From assembly GCF_036321145.2 (NCBI RefSeq), contig NC_086227.1, positions 186,001-250,000 on the forward strand: 64,000 bases of DNA. Reading direction: 5' to 3'. The DNA is from Pelmatolapia mariae. Taxonomy: Eukaryota; Chordata; Actinopteri; Cichliformes; Cichlidae. Positions within the stretch are counted from its first letter, which is position 1. Each line of letters begins with the position of its first letter. A program made the translations under genes and the position numbers. The notes under the pieces were generated by a model, which worked only from the letters and a program-made list of their open reading frames with translations, did not search any database and was not told where the DNA came from. Below, piece after piece: positions 23,516 through 35,812 of the stretch.

Positions 23516-24895
23516 TTTCAGTTTATTTCTTCATGCAAGTACTGCTGGGTATACATGAGTAATAATAAAGACAATAATAAATAAAGTAATAAGTAAAGCT
23601 GTTTCCAGAGCTAAACTCAGAACAGGCAAACAGCCAGCCTATTAGCTCTCTGTCATTCTGGTCCAGTAGCTTTAGAGGCAGAATCACCCTCCATGTTTTC
23701 CTCTCACATATTCACTGTACACACTCACAGGGGGAAATTTGGACGGATTTATTAGCAAATGCCTTTCACCTAAACGCACGTGGTCATCTTCATTAACAGG
23801 ATATCAAACTTTTCAAGGTCACTTTAAATCAGTCAAACACTAAATTGTATATTGTTATGAATCCTTTTACCTTAGTCTTCAAGTGTATATTTATTTCTTA
23901 CTCTTCTTATATTTATTTTTTGTCTTTTGCACTGAATGGAGCTGGAGCCTTGTCATCTCCTCTCTCTATATACTGTACTGTTTATAGCAGAGATGACAAT
24001 AAAGTTTACTTTGATCACAGTCAAATATCTCATCATTGAATCATTGTAGTTTGGAAGTTTAGCATTCTTGCCTGACAAACTTTTCACAGTGTGAGTGTCT
24101 GATGTTCTTGTTTTATGCTTTTTCTCCTATGTCCCTGTAAAACCAGTCTAACCTGTAGTGGAAGCGAATAGAAAAATCACAGCATTAGATCTGGTAGGTC
24201 TCCACTAGATGGAGACAAAGCTGACTACAGTATGCAGGAGTTTTTAAAAAAAAATTCAATTATAGTTCATCTATTTGAGTTCTTTTTCCTTTTAAAAATT
24301 AAATTCTTCTGTTCTGCTAAGCAGAGAACAAATTGAATGATAATGATTTTCGTACTTTTTTCGGTATTCGCTATTTCATAAAATCATAGCTATATCAAGT
24401 TCTTAGGTGTACTTAGGTTCACATTCTTCTTTATATAGCTACTGTTTTCAGTGCTATTTTTGTCTCTTCACTTTTTTCCTGCCTTGGTCACTGCTGTAGG
24501 ATTTATTTATTTTATCGCATTTAACTGGAAACTAGCGAGATACGGTCGGGATTTTTGTTGTATCTTATTCTGCTTATAATAAAAATAATAATAATAATAA
24601 TGTAACACACTGAAGAAAGACAAGGTTCATCCAGGTGCACATGGAGGTTTATTGCACTGAAACACAGCAAAACAGTTCTGTGTTACTGACAGCTGCCATT
24701 ACAATAACTGGCCTGCGTTACTTTTGTAAAGGATTGCATGTAATGGCCCTTTAGTAATCAGTCAATACAGTAATGGAGTCATGAGCAGGTGACTGATCAG
24801 ATGACTGTCACGTGGTTCAGTCAGCTGATGCTAGTGCTAACCAGCCGGACTGAAAGTGAATCCTGTGGCAGAGACGGATCTGACGGTCGGACAGG
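23516..24895. other. intergenic interval before atp6v0d1
   Basis: Noncoding. 23840-24015 ends in GACAATAAAGTTTACTTTGA, a tail typical of a fish LINE/SINE 3' end. 24585-24601 is an (AAT)n run. The atp6v0d1 promoter should lie at about 24800-24895, where the composition becomes more GC-rich; no TATA box is evident. Confidence 0.45.
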
Positions 24896-27800
24896 ATGCC
24901 TTTCTCTGAGCTCTATTTTAACGTCGATAACGGCTACCTGGAGGGGCTGGTGAGAGGTTTTAAAGCTGGAATACTGTCGCAGGCGGATTATTTAAATCTC
25001 GTCCAGTGTGAGACGCTGGAAGGTGAGTTAAAACGGATAGCTAGCGGCTAATAGCTAGACGCCAGCTAATTCCACAAGCTAGCGCTTAACGCTAGTTAGC
25101 TGTTAAACGTTAGTGTCTGTTTTACTGTCGATATAAATCGTCCCAATTTCTGTTATAATCTAGTCGCCAAGCTCAACATCGATAACTGCCACACGTTAAG
25201 GTGAAATAATTTGAGACTGTGTTCGTCAAGCTTGCTGTCATATGTCTGTATCCTGCGTAGCTAGCTTAAACTAACCCAAGCAAGGGCCATTGCTGTTTAT
25301 TGCTCACTTCCCAGTTTTATGGGAAGTGAAATTATAGTCAGAAGAGATTTTACAGTGTTCCTGTTAACATCGATGCTTCGAACAAATAACATTTTCTCTA
25401 CCTTTTCTGTGACCATTCGGTTGACATCTTGCTAATTTCCTTATAGCAGACGCTTCTTGTGTTATGCTCACCTGCACAGAGCGGGCAGGGATGAATTCAG
25501 TTCAGTTACATTTCAGCGTCAAATTACAACACTCCCTTCAAAGTGTTTGATTAAAAGTTATTTTCCAAGAGAGACTTATGAACGTGAGACAGATTAGGAC
25601 ACAACCAAGACCAGGTAGCCACATTTCTAGTCAAGTTAGTAGTTGGGTTGAGAGACAGGAACAGCAACAAATGCAGGGGCACTGCAGCTGAAGGTTGGAC
25701 CGCAAATCAGTTGAGAAATTGGTTTGAAAAGACAAAAAATATCTTGTCAGTGAAGTGCAAAATTCTATATAGAAAATAAAAGCTGCCGTACAACACTGCA
25801 AGTCTACATTTAACAATTCTTAAATAATCAAGTAATGTAACATTATGGGAAAACCTTCATACTGCTTTTTGTTGTATTAGCCACCATCTAAACAAAAAAA
25901 CTTTATGTATAAAACTAGATTTATAGCCACACCTTTTTAGCAGTTGTAGTTTCAAACTTAAACCCTTAGAATAATAGAATCCTGACTAACTGTTTGTCCT
26001 GCAGACTTGAAGCTCCACCTGCAGAGCACAGACTATGGCAGCTTCTTGGCAAACGAGGCGTCTCCTCTCACCGTGTCCGTTATTGACGACAAGCTAAAGG
26101 AGAAGATGGTGGTGGAGTTTCGCCACATGAGAAACCAGTCGTATGAACCGCTGGCCAGCTTCATGGACTTCATCACGTAAGCTAAACCTATCGAGTTGAA
26201 TTGAGTACGGACGTCTGTTAGCACAATTTCTGAATTTCATATTATTCATTAATTTAAAATTTGGCACTGTCATGTAAATAACAGTAGACACTGCAGTACT
26301 TTGAAGTACTGTAAAGTATTTGCCATTAATCGGTAAAGTAACATTTCTGTTCTATAAAGTATAACAGTGTAGAACACTGTGACAATCCCTCCCCTCCTTC
26401 CTTTGGGCTTTAGCTACAGTTATATGATCGATAACGTCATCCTGCTGATCACGGGCACTCTGCACCAGCGGGCCATCTCTGAGCTGGTGCCCAAGTGTCA
26501 CCCGCTGGGCAGCTTTGAACAGATGGAGGCGGTCAACATTGCGCAGACCCCCGCCGAGCTCTACAATGCCATCCTTGTGGACACACCACTGGGTGAGTAT
26601 CTGTATATGACCTTTCCAACATCATAATAATATTCAGGGGTTTTATGCAATAAGAACAGGCCCTCAAAAAAAACTTTATCACTCCCCTAAATCTAAAACT
26701 CAAATTGGTTCTCACAACGGTGGCTCTGCCCTTTCAAAGTTTATTAATTTTCTTTCTTTGGTTTCCTGTTTTTTAAAAAGAAAAAAAAAAGACTTGAGTC
26801 GCCTATAGTTTTGCTGAAAGTTGTCACCATCATTTGGTCAGGATAACTCTCACACACCTTCAGTCAGTGTAGCGTTTAGCTTTCACTTTTCAGAGCAGTA
26901 ACATAATGTTTCTCTGTATGCGACACATTTGTAGTGACATCTGTGTATCGTACTTAAGATAGCTTTATACCTGCTCTGAATGGGCACCAGCCAGCAGGGG
27001 TGTAAAACCTGAATTGTGATGTCTTATGTTGAACAGGAGATGGCGCCAAAGCTGAGGAAAACACTAAATATTGATTTCTGTTTTTTTTTTTCTTTTCAAT
27101 AGCTGCGTTCTTCCAGGACTGCATATCTGAGCAGGACTTGGATGAAATGAACATTGAAATCATTCGTAACACCCTTTACAAGGTAGAGTTTATTAATAAC
27201 TGAGCTAAGCTTTATTTATACAGTGCATGTCATTCCAGGTGAAATCACAATGTGTTGCAAAAAGCATAATCTGTTCACATAAGCAAGTGAATAAATAAAA
27301 TGACAGCAAAAAAGGCAACAATGTGACGGTAAAAGCTGAAACTCAGAAGTTAACTCAGTTAAAGAAACAGAAATTCAAAGACCATAATTACTCCAACAGA
27401 AGAAGAACAAGTCAAAAACCAATAAAAATTAAATAATTAAGATCAACAGTAGTCGAGCACAATTGTTCCAACCTAAACATTAATACTGATAAAGCAACGT
27501 GACCACTGTATAGATCTTTAACTCTCTGGCAGTTGTGTTCTAGTAGACAACTACAGATATTGTTGTAGCTCCTAATCTTTTCAGCGTTTGTCACAGAATA
27601 AACAGTTTTAATAGTCCTGTGGATGTCGGTCTGGAAGCTGAGGGCAGAGAAGTTGTGATTCTGTGAGAAATTGTCAGACTTCTAGCTTTCACTCGAATAA
27701 CCAGGAGGTATTAAGTTGCAAGTTACCAATGTCCTGTGAACATCCCGTTAGTCTGCCAGTCTGGCCAAATCATTATGGGCAGAGAAACACAGAATATGGT

Positions 27801-30800
27801 AAAGCACGTGGTATTTTCTGACAGTTGATTTCGTATCAGTAGGAACAAGTTAACCAGTTTGTGCCCATGGGAGTCGGAGATATTCTTAATATTTAATGGA
27901 AGCATTAAAAGTAGTTGTTATATATCTGTGAAGGTTCTCAGTCATCCAGGTCATTGTAGTCTAAGGAGCTTGGAAAGAAAAGCATCTGGACTTCTGTAAG
28001 TAGCTTGAAGACGTTTCACCTCTCATCCCAGAAGCTTCTTCAGTTCTAGGGTCAAATGGTGGAGAGTCCCAGATTTAAGCCCTGTAGGATTGTGAGACAG
28101 TGTAGGACAAAGGACCCCCTGATGATCCTCTACCTAATCACAAGAGCCAAGGTGTGAAAACGGGTGTCGGTCACAATTCCTGAGGTCAGCTGACCTCAGG
28201 AAATCACATGATGGGGTGGGGCTAGGTTTCACAATGAGCTCACCCGAAACCTTGGCTGATTGTGACCTACACCCGTTTTCACACCTTGGCTCATGTGATT
28301 AGGTAGAGGATCATTAGGGGGTCCATTGTCCCTCTCGGTGGGTAACTCCCACAGAGCTTAAATCTGGGACTCTCCACCATTTGACCCTAGAACTGAAGAA
28401 GCTTCTCTGCTGAGAGGTGAAACGTCTTCAAGCTACTTAAAGAAGTCCAGACGCTTTTCTTTCCAAGCTCAGACTAGTTGTTACATAGTTTAAATGCAGA
28501 ACTGGCATGAAATTGTTATGTATTTATGTAAAGTTGTCATGTAAAATACATTAAGTAGATTTTGTTCTCTCAGGCTTATCTGGAGGCTTTCTACAAGTTC
28601 TGCTCCAACTTGGGAGGAACGACTGCTGACACCATGTGTCCTATTCTGGAGGTGAGGCCTCAGTCTGATTTAGGAACCTGTCACTAGTCTTCCATCTGGT
28701 TCTCTGGGAGGTCTTTTATCACTGAGCAGGTTTGCTCACGAAGACACTGAAGCGTCTTTAACTTGACTCATCACTGTTCTTCTTCGCCTCTGTATCTGCA
28801 GTTTGAAGCTGACAGGAGAGCCTTCATCATCACCATCAACTCGTTTGGCACAGAGCTCTCCAAAGAGGACCGTGCCAAACTCTTTCCCCACTGTGGCAAG
28901 CTTTACCCAGAAGGCCTTGCTCAGCTGGCCCGTGCCGATGACTATGAGCAGGTCAAGGCTGTAGCTGATTTTTACCCTGTAAGTTCAGAAATGGCCTGCA
29001 GAATTCCCCATAGAAACATCATTGAACTCATATGTTTCAAGTTGTTTGCACTTTCATTTTCCAGTTTGTGCTTTGGTGTCTGTCATTGTTCATCGAGGTT
29101 CAATCTTTCAGTTTAACGTCTGTGTTAAAGCATAAACGTGTTCTTGCATCTTCAGGAGTACAAGCTGCTGTTTGAGGGCGCCGGTAGCAACCCGGGAGAT
29201 AAAACCCTGGAGGACCGTTTCTTTGAGCATGAGGTGAAGCACATGCATCCCTCCCTCACAAAGACCTTTTTACACCCAGTATTAACCTCTGTTGTAATAA
29301 TGTTGTAATAATCACAGACCTCTACAGTTGAACTAATTGTTCAAAGCTGTTATTAGTTCAAGCATGCTGACTTTAACTGTGCTGGATTAATGCAGGTTTG
29401 TCTGTATGTGTGGTTATTAGATTCATTTTCAGTGATTTGTTTTGCCTTCAGAATATTTTATACAGCAGAATTTCTTACATCCCAGTAAAGCCAGTACAGT
29501 CACGACATGGTGTGAGTGTGGCTGCGTCTCACTGCAACACTACACACATCCAACTATCTGACTGTGTGAGAGCCTTAACCGCCTCACACAGGTTGTCCAT
29601 ATTATTATCCAAACACCTCACATCCCCATGATGATTGCTGGAACAGCTCCAGCTCTGAAGCCCGTCATTTCTCCAAGCCAGGAAAGTAAAGGGGGAGAAA
29701 AAAATCTGACTGTCCAACTAGAACACTCCGATATCAGGTTTTGAGAACCCCAGAAATGCTCAAAATAAAGCCATTTGTTACCATTATTCACATTCTTTAA
29801 TAATGAATCATGCCGCTTAACTGTGCAGCACCCCACATTGTGCATTACGTGTTATACTCCAAAGGACAGTGAGGAAAAACACATAAACCGATGTTAAACA
29901 TGATACTTAGAGTTCCCGAAAGGTTGTTTCTGTCCACCTGGACGTAGCATTTCTCCCACTGAAAACGTCCAGATGAACAGAATCGGCCTTTGGGGATTTA
30001 CTTACCTGGATGATCAAGCATGCATCAAGACGATACTTATGTTTACTACAAAAGATATTCATCTATTATTAAAATATGACAAATTAACAATGGTAAAGTG
30101 TGGCGCATTATGAAAACGTAGTGAGGACACATCGAGGTGTTCCCAGGCCACCCCAGGGAGATGATCCCTCCAGCGTGTCCTGGGTGTACCCCAGTGCCGC
30201 CTCCCGGTAGGACGTGCCTGGTCGGAACATCGTACCCAGAAGCGACTGCCTCAGCTGGCTCTACCCTGTGCTAAAGAAGAGCCCATCCATCCTTTGGAGA
30301 TAGCTCTTTTCTTCCGCTTGTATCCGCGATCTTTCACCTTTAAAAGAGCTAACAGTAATAGTCTTAACAAGCCTAGATTAACAGAGTTATGTTGTTTCTC
30401 AACAATGAAGCTCCATCTTGTGGCAGACGCCTGCATAACATTTACTGGCATTGGGCGTCAATGTAAAACCATTAAACGACTGGTACGTCTGATACAGACT
30501 AGTGATGATTAATCGACTACTTTCTTCTGTAGGCAGGAAAGATGACTGCCACTCAGCCAATCAGTGCCACAATTGAAAAAAACCAACTGTGGTATTTACA
30601 ACTTTGAGCATCTTCAAATAATGTCCTTTCTTACAATTATCATAGCGTTGTTACAGGATTGCTTTGCCTAAAGGAAAAATGAAAAAATGTGCATAATTGT
30701 CACTCAGACTAAGAACCTTTTACACTAGATTTTAACTCATTTCAGCTTTTGTTAGACAACATGGAGATTTGTGGTGTTTGGGATTTTGTGTTTAGTTTCC

Positions 30801-31501
30801 TGTGTGGAAGTCATGTAAAGTCGTTGACATGTGGGGCGGCTGTAGCTCCGGAGGTAGATCATCTACTGATCGGAAGGTTGACGGTTCGATCCCTGGCTCC
30901 CCCCAGTCTGCATGCTAAATGTTCTTGGGCAAGATATGAACCACAAGTTGCTCTCCGATGCATCCATCGGCGTGTGAATGTGTGTGAGCAGTAGTTAGAC
31001 AGTGCTCATGTGAATGGGTGAATGTTGTACTCTGGCAGGTAGTGCTGTAGAAGAATCAGTCCATTTACCATTTCAGTTGAGTTGCAATGTGTGCAAAAAA
31101 AAAAAAAGTTTAGTCCAGCATCTTGAGTAAAGGAATACCTGACAAGCTCTGCAATGATGAGTATCTGAAATATGAATGAAAATGAAACTGAACTGCCAGT
31201 TTAGAAAAGATTGGGCTGAGCTAATAGAGAGATTGAAGTTGGATCCCTTTGTGTCAACCTTAACCACGTCTTTTGTTTTCATTTTTTATTCTTTGACGTC
31301 AGTACTAACCTTGTCTTTCCTCCTCCTTTGTGTTTGTAGGTGAAGCTGAATAAGCTGGCCTTCCTCAACCAGTTCCACTTCAGTGTTTTCTACGCCTACG
31401 TCAAGCTGAAGGAGCAAGAGTGCAGGAACATCGTCTGGATCGCTGAGTGCATCGCCCAGCGGCACCGCGCCAAGATCGACAACTACATTCCCATCTTCTA
31501 A
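24896..31501 (+). CDS. atp6v0d1: V-type H+-ATPase V0 subunit d1, eight exons
   Basis: Subunit d of the membrane V0 sector of the vacuolar proton pump. By family it sits on the c-ring and couples it to the central stalk. Exons are 24896-25022, 26005-26176, 26414-26592, 27103-27182, 28574-28651, 28802-28978, 29156-29233 and 31340-31501. Each has GT-AG junctions and the phases agree, giving 1053 bases (350 codons plus TAA), against about 351 in mammals. The start reads MPFSELYFNVDNGYLEGLVR, then FRHMRNQSYEPL, FYKFCSNLGG and FHFSVFYAYVKLKEQECRNI; the end is NYIPIF. Nothing is broken. Introns 4 and 7 host Penelope, LINE and SINE fragments. Housekeeping expression is expected from family knowledge, not shown by the sequence. 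Confidence 0.96.
27953..28470. repeat. Penelope-UTR-derived inverted repeat in atp6v0d1 intron 4
   Basis: The left arm (27953-28189) and right arm (28190-28470) are near reverse complements. Both hold GAAGACGTTTCACCTCTC or its complement, the GGAGAGTCCCAGATTTAA segment and the CTTTTCTTTCCAAGCTC ends. The centre is a perfect 26-bp palindrome at 28177-28202, and the right arm has about 60 extra bases (28203-28265). The same segments flank the Penelope fragment at 22665-22800, so these are non-coding Penelope ends arranged head to head. Confidence 0.8.
29920..30030 (+). mobile_element. short Penelope terminal fragment
   Basis: GTCCAGATGAACAGAATC and GATTTACTTACCTGGATGATC match the terminal part of the element at 15230-15275. 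About 110 bp remain, in atp6v0d1 intron 7. Confidence 0.6.
30110..30250 (-). mobile_element. LINE 3'-coding fragment (Rex3/RTE-like)
   Basis: On the minus strand the sequence corresponds to the GRR..GTPRTRWRDHL-type C-terminal coding end of the same LINE type as 10700-12560. Only about 140 bp remain. Confidence 0.5.
30833..31078 (+). mobile_element. tRNA-derived SINE, near full length
   Basis: The head GGCTGTAGCTCCGGAGGTAG (A box) and GGTTCGATCC (B box), with a tail AGAATCAGTCCATTTACCATT, match the SINE at 9055-9275. It lies in atp6v0d1 intron 7. Confidence 0.8.
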
Positions 31502-32381
31502 GCCGTCTCCTTCCCACCATCATTTCATTCAGTTGTTTTTTTTGTTCCCCACAGTCGCAGCCTGGTGTTAAAGGCCCAGATGGTTTGATGCTCAAGTCCC
31601 ACTTTCTTCACTCGTATGTGTAAATTGGTTTTCAACAGTTGCTGTTGTGTGCATTCCTTTCTTGCTTGTCAAGTTAAATGATCCAACACACAAAAATACA
31701 ACTGAAGGATGTACTGTAGTTTGGGGGGGGGGGGGTTGTATAATAGAAAAAAATGACATGATTCTGGTTCGTCAGAGCGACGTCTTTGTTTAAAGTTATT
31801 TGACTTTCAAACACTTGCTTCCAGTCCTTGTGTTATGTTGCACACGGCAGCTGTTTTTTTTGTTTTGTTTTGTTTTTTTAAAAACAGCAGTGGAAGAATT
31901 TGCAATTCAATATGACCAGAAACCAAGGACACGGTACGTTGGCTCAGCCTGTGCAGCTCCAAGTGGTGAAACATGAAAACATCCCTCCAGGTTGTCTTTA
32001 CTGTGGATTTCTGTTGGTAGTGCTACGTTTTCTCAGCATGTTTGCTCGTCAGTGTGATTTTCTGTCAAAACCAATGAGTGAAATGTGTGAGGCCCTCCTG
32101 GTTTGTTGTCTAAATATATCCTAAAATATTGAAAATGAAACGGCTGAACAGGAACTTCTGTGCTCAGTGTTCCTGCTCCAGCATGAAGATTCTGTGAATA
32201 AAGTGGAATGAGTCCGTATCCGGGGCGTATGGATAACAGACGTCATGTTTAAAGTATACAAAGATATATAGATATTTAATGATGACTATCTGATTTTTGT
32301 TTTCTCCTGCTGTAAAGGATTTATTACTGTTTTCGTCTGTTATTTGTGAAATGTGTATTGTAAATGTGACAGAGTAATAAA
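31502..32381 (+). other. atp6v0d1: atp6v0d1 3' UTR with two poly(A) signals
   Basis: AATAAA occurs at 32197-32202 and 32376-32381, so two alternative 3' ends are possible. A 13-base G run sits at 31723-31735. The extent is inferred from these signals. Confidence 0.65.
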
Positions 32382-32535
32382 CAGACTAATGCAGGCCTGA
32401 ATGTCTCGAAGAACCGTGACATTATTTTGAGTTTTTAAATCCGGATAGAATTTATGGAAGTCATGAAATTTTCTGCTTCTTCACTGGATTTTGGATCGAA
32501 ATAATGCAGTTTGTACTTATCATTAACTTAAAAGA

Positions 32536-32663
32536 TGTGTGTGTGTGTGTGTGTATATATAAATATATGTATATGTATATATATGTATATATATGTATAT
32601 GTATATATTTATGTATATATATGTATATATATGTATGTGTATATATATTTATGTATATATATG

Positions 32664-32702
<39 letters not shown>

Positions 32703-32800
32703 ATATATGTATATGTATATATATATGTCTGTGTGTATATATGTGTGTATATATATATATATGTATATATATGTGTGTGTGTGTGTGTGTATGTATATAT
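32536..32800. repeat. compound (GT/AT/GTAT)n microsatellite
   Basis: 265 bp of alternating purine-pyrimidine repeat, starting (GT)n, then ATAT/GTAT mixtures, ending (GT)n and ATGTATATAT. Open frames through it encode only Tyr/Ile/Met/Cys/Val runs and are not genes. Confidence 0.95.
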
Positions 32801-33470
32801 TAGGGGTGCAACAATACTCGTATCGGTATTAAACCGTTCGATACAGTGCTTTTGGTTCGGTACGCATGTGCATCGAACAATACAAAATGTTTTATTTATT
32901 TTATCAACTTTTCTTCTGACAATGCTGTCTGTGTTGAGAGCTCAGTGGATCTGCGTTCGACTACTCCACCTAGGCTGCACTGTCGAGTGCAGATCCACTG
33001 AGCGCAGCGCAAGCTAGCGAGACAGAAGCTAAGCTCGTTGCAACATGGCAACTGCCTCAACGCTACCCGAAACTGAACCTCCCCCACCCTCATTCAGATC
33101 TGGCGTTTGGAACTATTTTGGTCTTCATGTGAAGTATCACCCTGAAGGTAAGCGCGTCATGGACAAAAGTAAAACAGTATGTCGGATGTGCCACGCAATG
33201 CTCAATTGGTGGGAACTAGTGCGTTAGCGCAGTTAGCTTGTTAACGTGTTGACGCCGTCCAGCCCCACGCACGGGGTGATCCGCGGTAACTCGTTAATGG
33301 AGATTTGCCGCGTTATGGCGTTAATGTCATTTTAACGAGATTAACGCTGACAGCACTAGTGGGAACACAACGAATATGACTGCACATTTACGCCGACATC
33401 TCCCTAGTGCAAAGACAAGTGGAAGCAGACAAAAACAACAAGCATGCTACAAACTTTACCTGAGTCATTT
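32801..33470 (+). mobile_element. hAT-family remnant with BED zinc-finger N-terminus
   Basis: Begins TAGGGGTGCAACAATAC, a hAT-like terminus. An ATG at 33045 opens a frame with SGVWNYFGLH, then VCRMCH, the first half of a BED finger. The frame is destroyed at 33217 by a MITE and does not resume as an intact transposase. The family is inferred from terminus and BED-like block. Confidence 0.6.
33217..33358 (-). mobile_element. hAT-like MITE nested in the BED exon, 142 bp
   Basis: Ends TAGTGCGTTAGCGC and AACGCTGACAGCACTA. An exact 8-bp duplication GTGGGAAC lies at 33209-33216 and 33359-33366. Same family as 20364-20491, in opposite orientation. Confidence 0.85.
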
Positions 33471-33660
33471 AGACAGCCGTTAGCACATGATTCTCCTTAT
33501 GGGGACCTGATATGTTTAATATGCTGCTGAGAGTATACCCCAGAAGAAGCATATAGTATAGCTTTTATTTTGGAAAGAGACATTTCTCTGTAATAAACTC
33601 TCTTTTCCAAAGATGAGTGATTTCTCGATCAGATAGATTTATTTATTTTTTATTATTTTA

Positions 33661-35193
33661 TTGTTTCAGCAACACGGAGCGGTTGTCAGCCACCTCCTGT
33701 ACATGGATGACATCAAGCTGTATGCCAAGAGTGAACGAGACATCGATTCACTGATACACACTACCAGGCTATACAGTAATGACATTGGAATGTCGTTCGG
33801 ACTGGAGAAGTGTAGTCGGATGGTTACAAAGAGAGGGAAGGTAGTCAGAACTGAGGGGATCAAGCTACCAGAAGGCAACATTGCAGACATAGAGGACAGT
33901 TACAAGTACCTGGGGATCCTGCAGGCGAATGGGAACCATGAAGAGGCCGCTAGGAAAGCTGCAACCACCAAGTACCTGCAGAGGGTCAGGCAAGTCCTGA
34001 GGAGTCAGCTGAACGGTAAGAACAAGATCCGGGCCATCAACACCTACGCCCTGCCCGTGATCAGGTACCCTGCTGGGGTAATAGGCTGGCCAAAGGAGGA
34101 GATAGAAGCCACTGACATAAAGACAAGAAAGCTCCTTACCATGCATGGAGGGTTTCACCCCAAGTCCAGCACCCTGAGGCTGTACGCTAAGCGGAAGGAA
34201 GGAGGCCGGGGACTGGTGAGTGTCAGCACCACAGTCCAGGATGAGACAAGAAACATCCACGAATACATCACGAAGATGGCCCCAACTGACCGAGTGCTCA
34301 GTGAATACCTCAGGCAGCAGAAACCCAAGAAAGAGGAGGAAGGCGAGGAACCATCATGGAAGGACAGGCCCCTGCACGGTATGTACCACCGGCAGATAGA
34401 GGAGGTGGCTGATATCCAGAAATCCTACCAGTGGCTGGACAAAGCTGGACTGAAAGACAGCACGGAGGCACTAATCATGGCAGCACAAGAACAAGCTCTG
34501 AGTACAAGATCCATAGAGGCTGGGGTCTATCACACCAGGCAAGACCCCAGGTGCAGGCTGTGTAAAGATGCCCCTGAGACAATCCAGCACATCACAGCAG
34601 GGTGCAAGATGCTAGCAGGCAAGGCATACATGGAACGCCATAACCAAGTGGCCGGCATAGTGTACAGGAACATCTTTGCCGAGTATAACCTGGAAGTCCC
34701 GAGGTCAAAATGGAAGACGCCCCCAAGGGTGGTGGAGAATGACCGAGCTAAGATCCTGTGGGACTTCCAGATACAGACGGACAAAATGGTGGTGGCTAAC
34801 CAACCGGACATAGTGGTGGTAGACAAACAGGAGAAGACGGCTGTAGTGATCGATGTAGCGGTTCCGAATGACAGCAATATCAGGAAGAAGGAACACGAGA
34901 AGCTGGAGAAATACCAAGGGCTCAGAGAAGAGCTCGAGAGGATGTGGAGGGTGAAGGTAACGGTGGTCCCCGTGGTAATCGGAGTACTCGGTGCGGTGAC
35001 TCCCAAGATAGGCGAGTGACTCCAGCAGATCCCGGGAACAACATCGGAGAGCTCTGTCCAGAAGAGCGCAGTCCTGGGAACAGCTAAGATACTGCGCAGG
35101 ACCCTCAAGCTCCCAGGCCTCTGGTAGAGGACCCGAGCTTGAAGGATAAACCGCCCACAGGGGCGAGTGGGTGTTTTTTTTTTTTTTTTTTTA
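33661..35193 (+). mobile_element. R4/Rex6-like LINE, 5'-truncated, RT end and restriction-like endonuclease intact
   Basis: A 452-codon frame (33661-35019). It starts in the RT palm with YMDDIKLYAKS, continues through the thumb (SYKYLGIL), then a CCHC finger CRLC..ETIQHITAGC near 34550-34605. A PD-(D/E)XK-like endonuclease follows, with QPDIVVVDK and VVIDVAVP near 34800-34870. A frame followed by a restriction-like nuclease is characteristic of the R2/R4/NeSL groups rather than APE-type LINEs; R4 (Rex6, Dong) is my best guess. The 3' part ends in a T run (35168-35193). No RT N-terminus, so it is dead-on-arrival. Confidence 0.75.
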
Positions 35194-35488
35194 TGTGTGT
35201 GTTTATATGTGTATATGTATATATATGTATATATAATACAGGTGATGCTGTTTAACTGATTCAGACTGAGAATCTTGTTTTTGGAAGGTGTTATTTACTT
35301 TGACTTGTTACACCTAAATTGAAATTTCTGCTTACTGTAGACCTAAATGTGTCCAATTGTCACAGGCTGCGTCCTGTTAGGATTAATTGTGTCTAATCAG
35401 GCTGTTTAGCTCCAGCTGTTGTATAGACAGTCTGCAGGTTCCCACATTTAAGAGCTTCTGTTGCACTGAGACGAACCAAACCACTGAA

Positions 35489-35740
35489 ATGCATTCAGCT
35501 ATGACCTTACAGCTTAAAACCAAAGCACAACTCTTTGACCTGCATTGCTCTGTTGGTCTGACTGACTGGGACATGGACAAGGAGCTGAAACTGGCTACAA
35601 CCACTGACCAGTTATATCATGGTGATGGATTTTATTTTCTCCAGTAGTGTTTGCTCTTTATTCTGTCATATGGATGAGCAGTTTGTAATTTGTTCTGAAA
35701 TAGCGAGTCAATCTGAAGATCAGACGGTGTGTATTTTGTC

Positions 35741-35812
<72 letters not shown>

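Noticed and set aside
32504..33017. Long open frames of Tyr/Ile/Met/Cys/Val through 32.5-32.8 kb
   Set aside because: They are translations of the GT/AT microsatellite and have no non-repeat domain.
33865..35108. Minus-strand frames of 131 and 192 codons
   Set aside because: Antisense shadows of the R4-like LINE frame on the plus strand.
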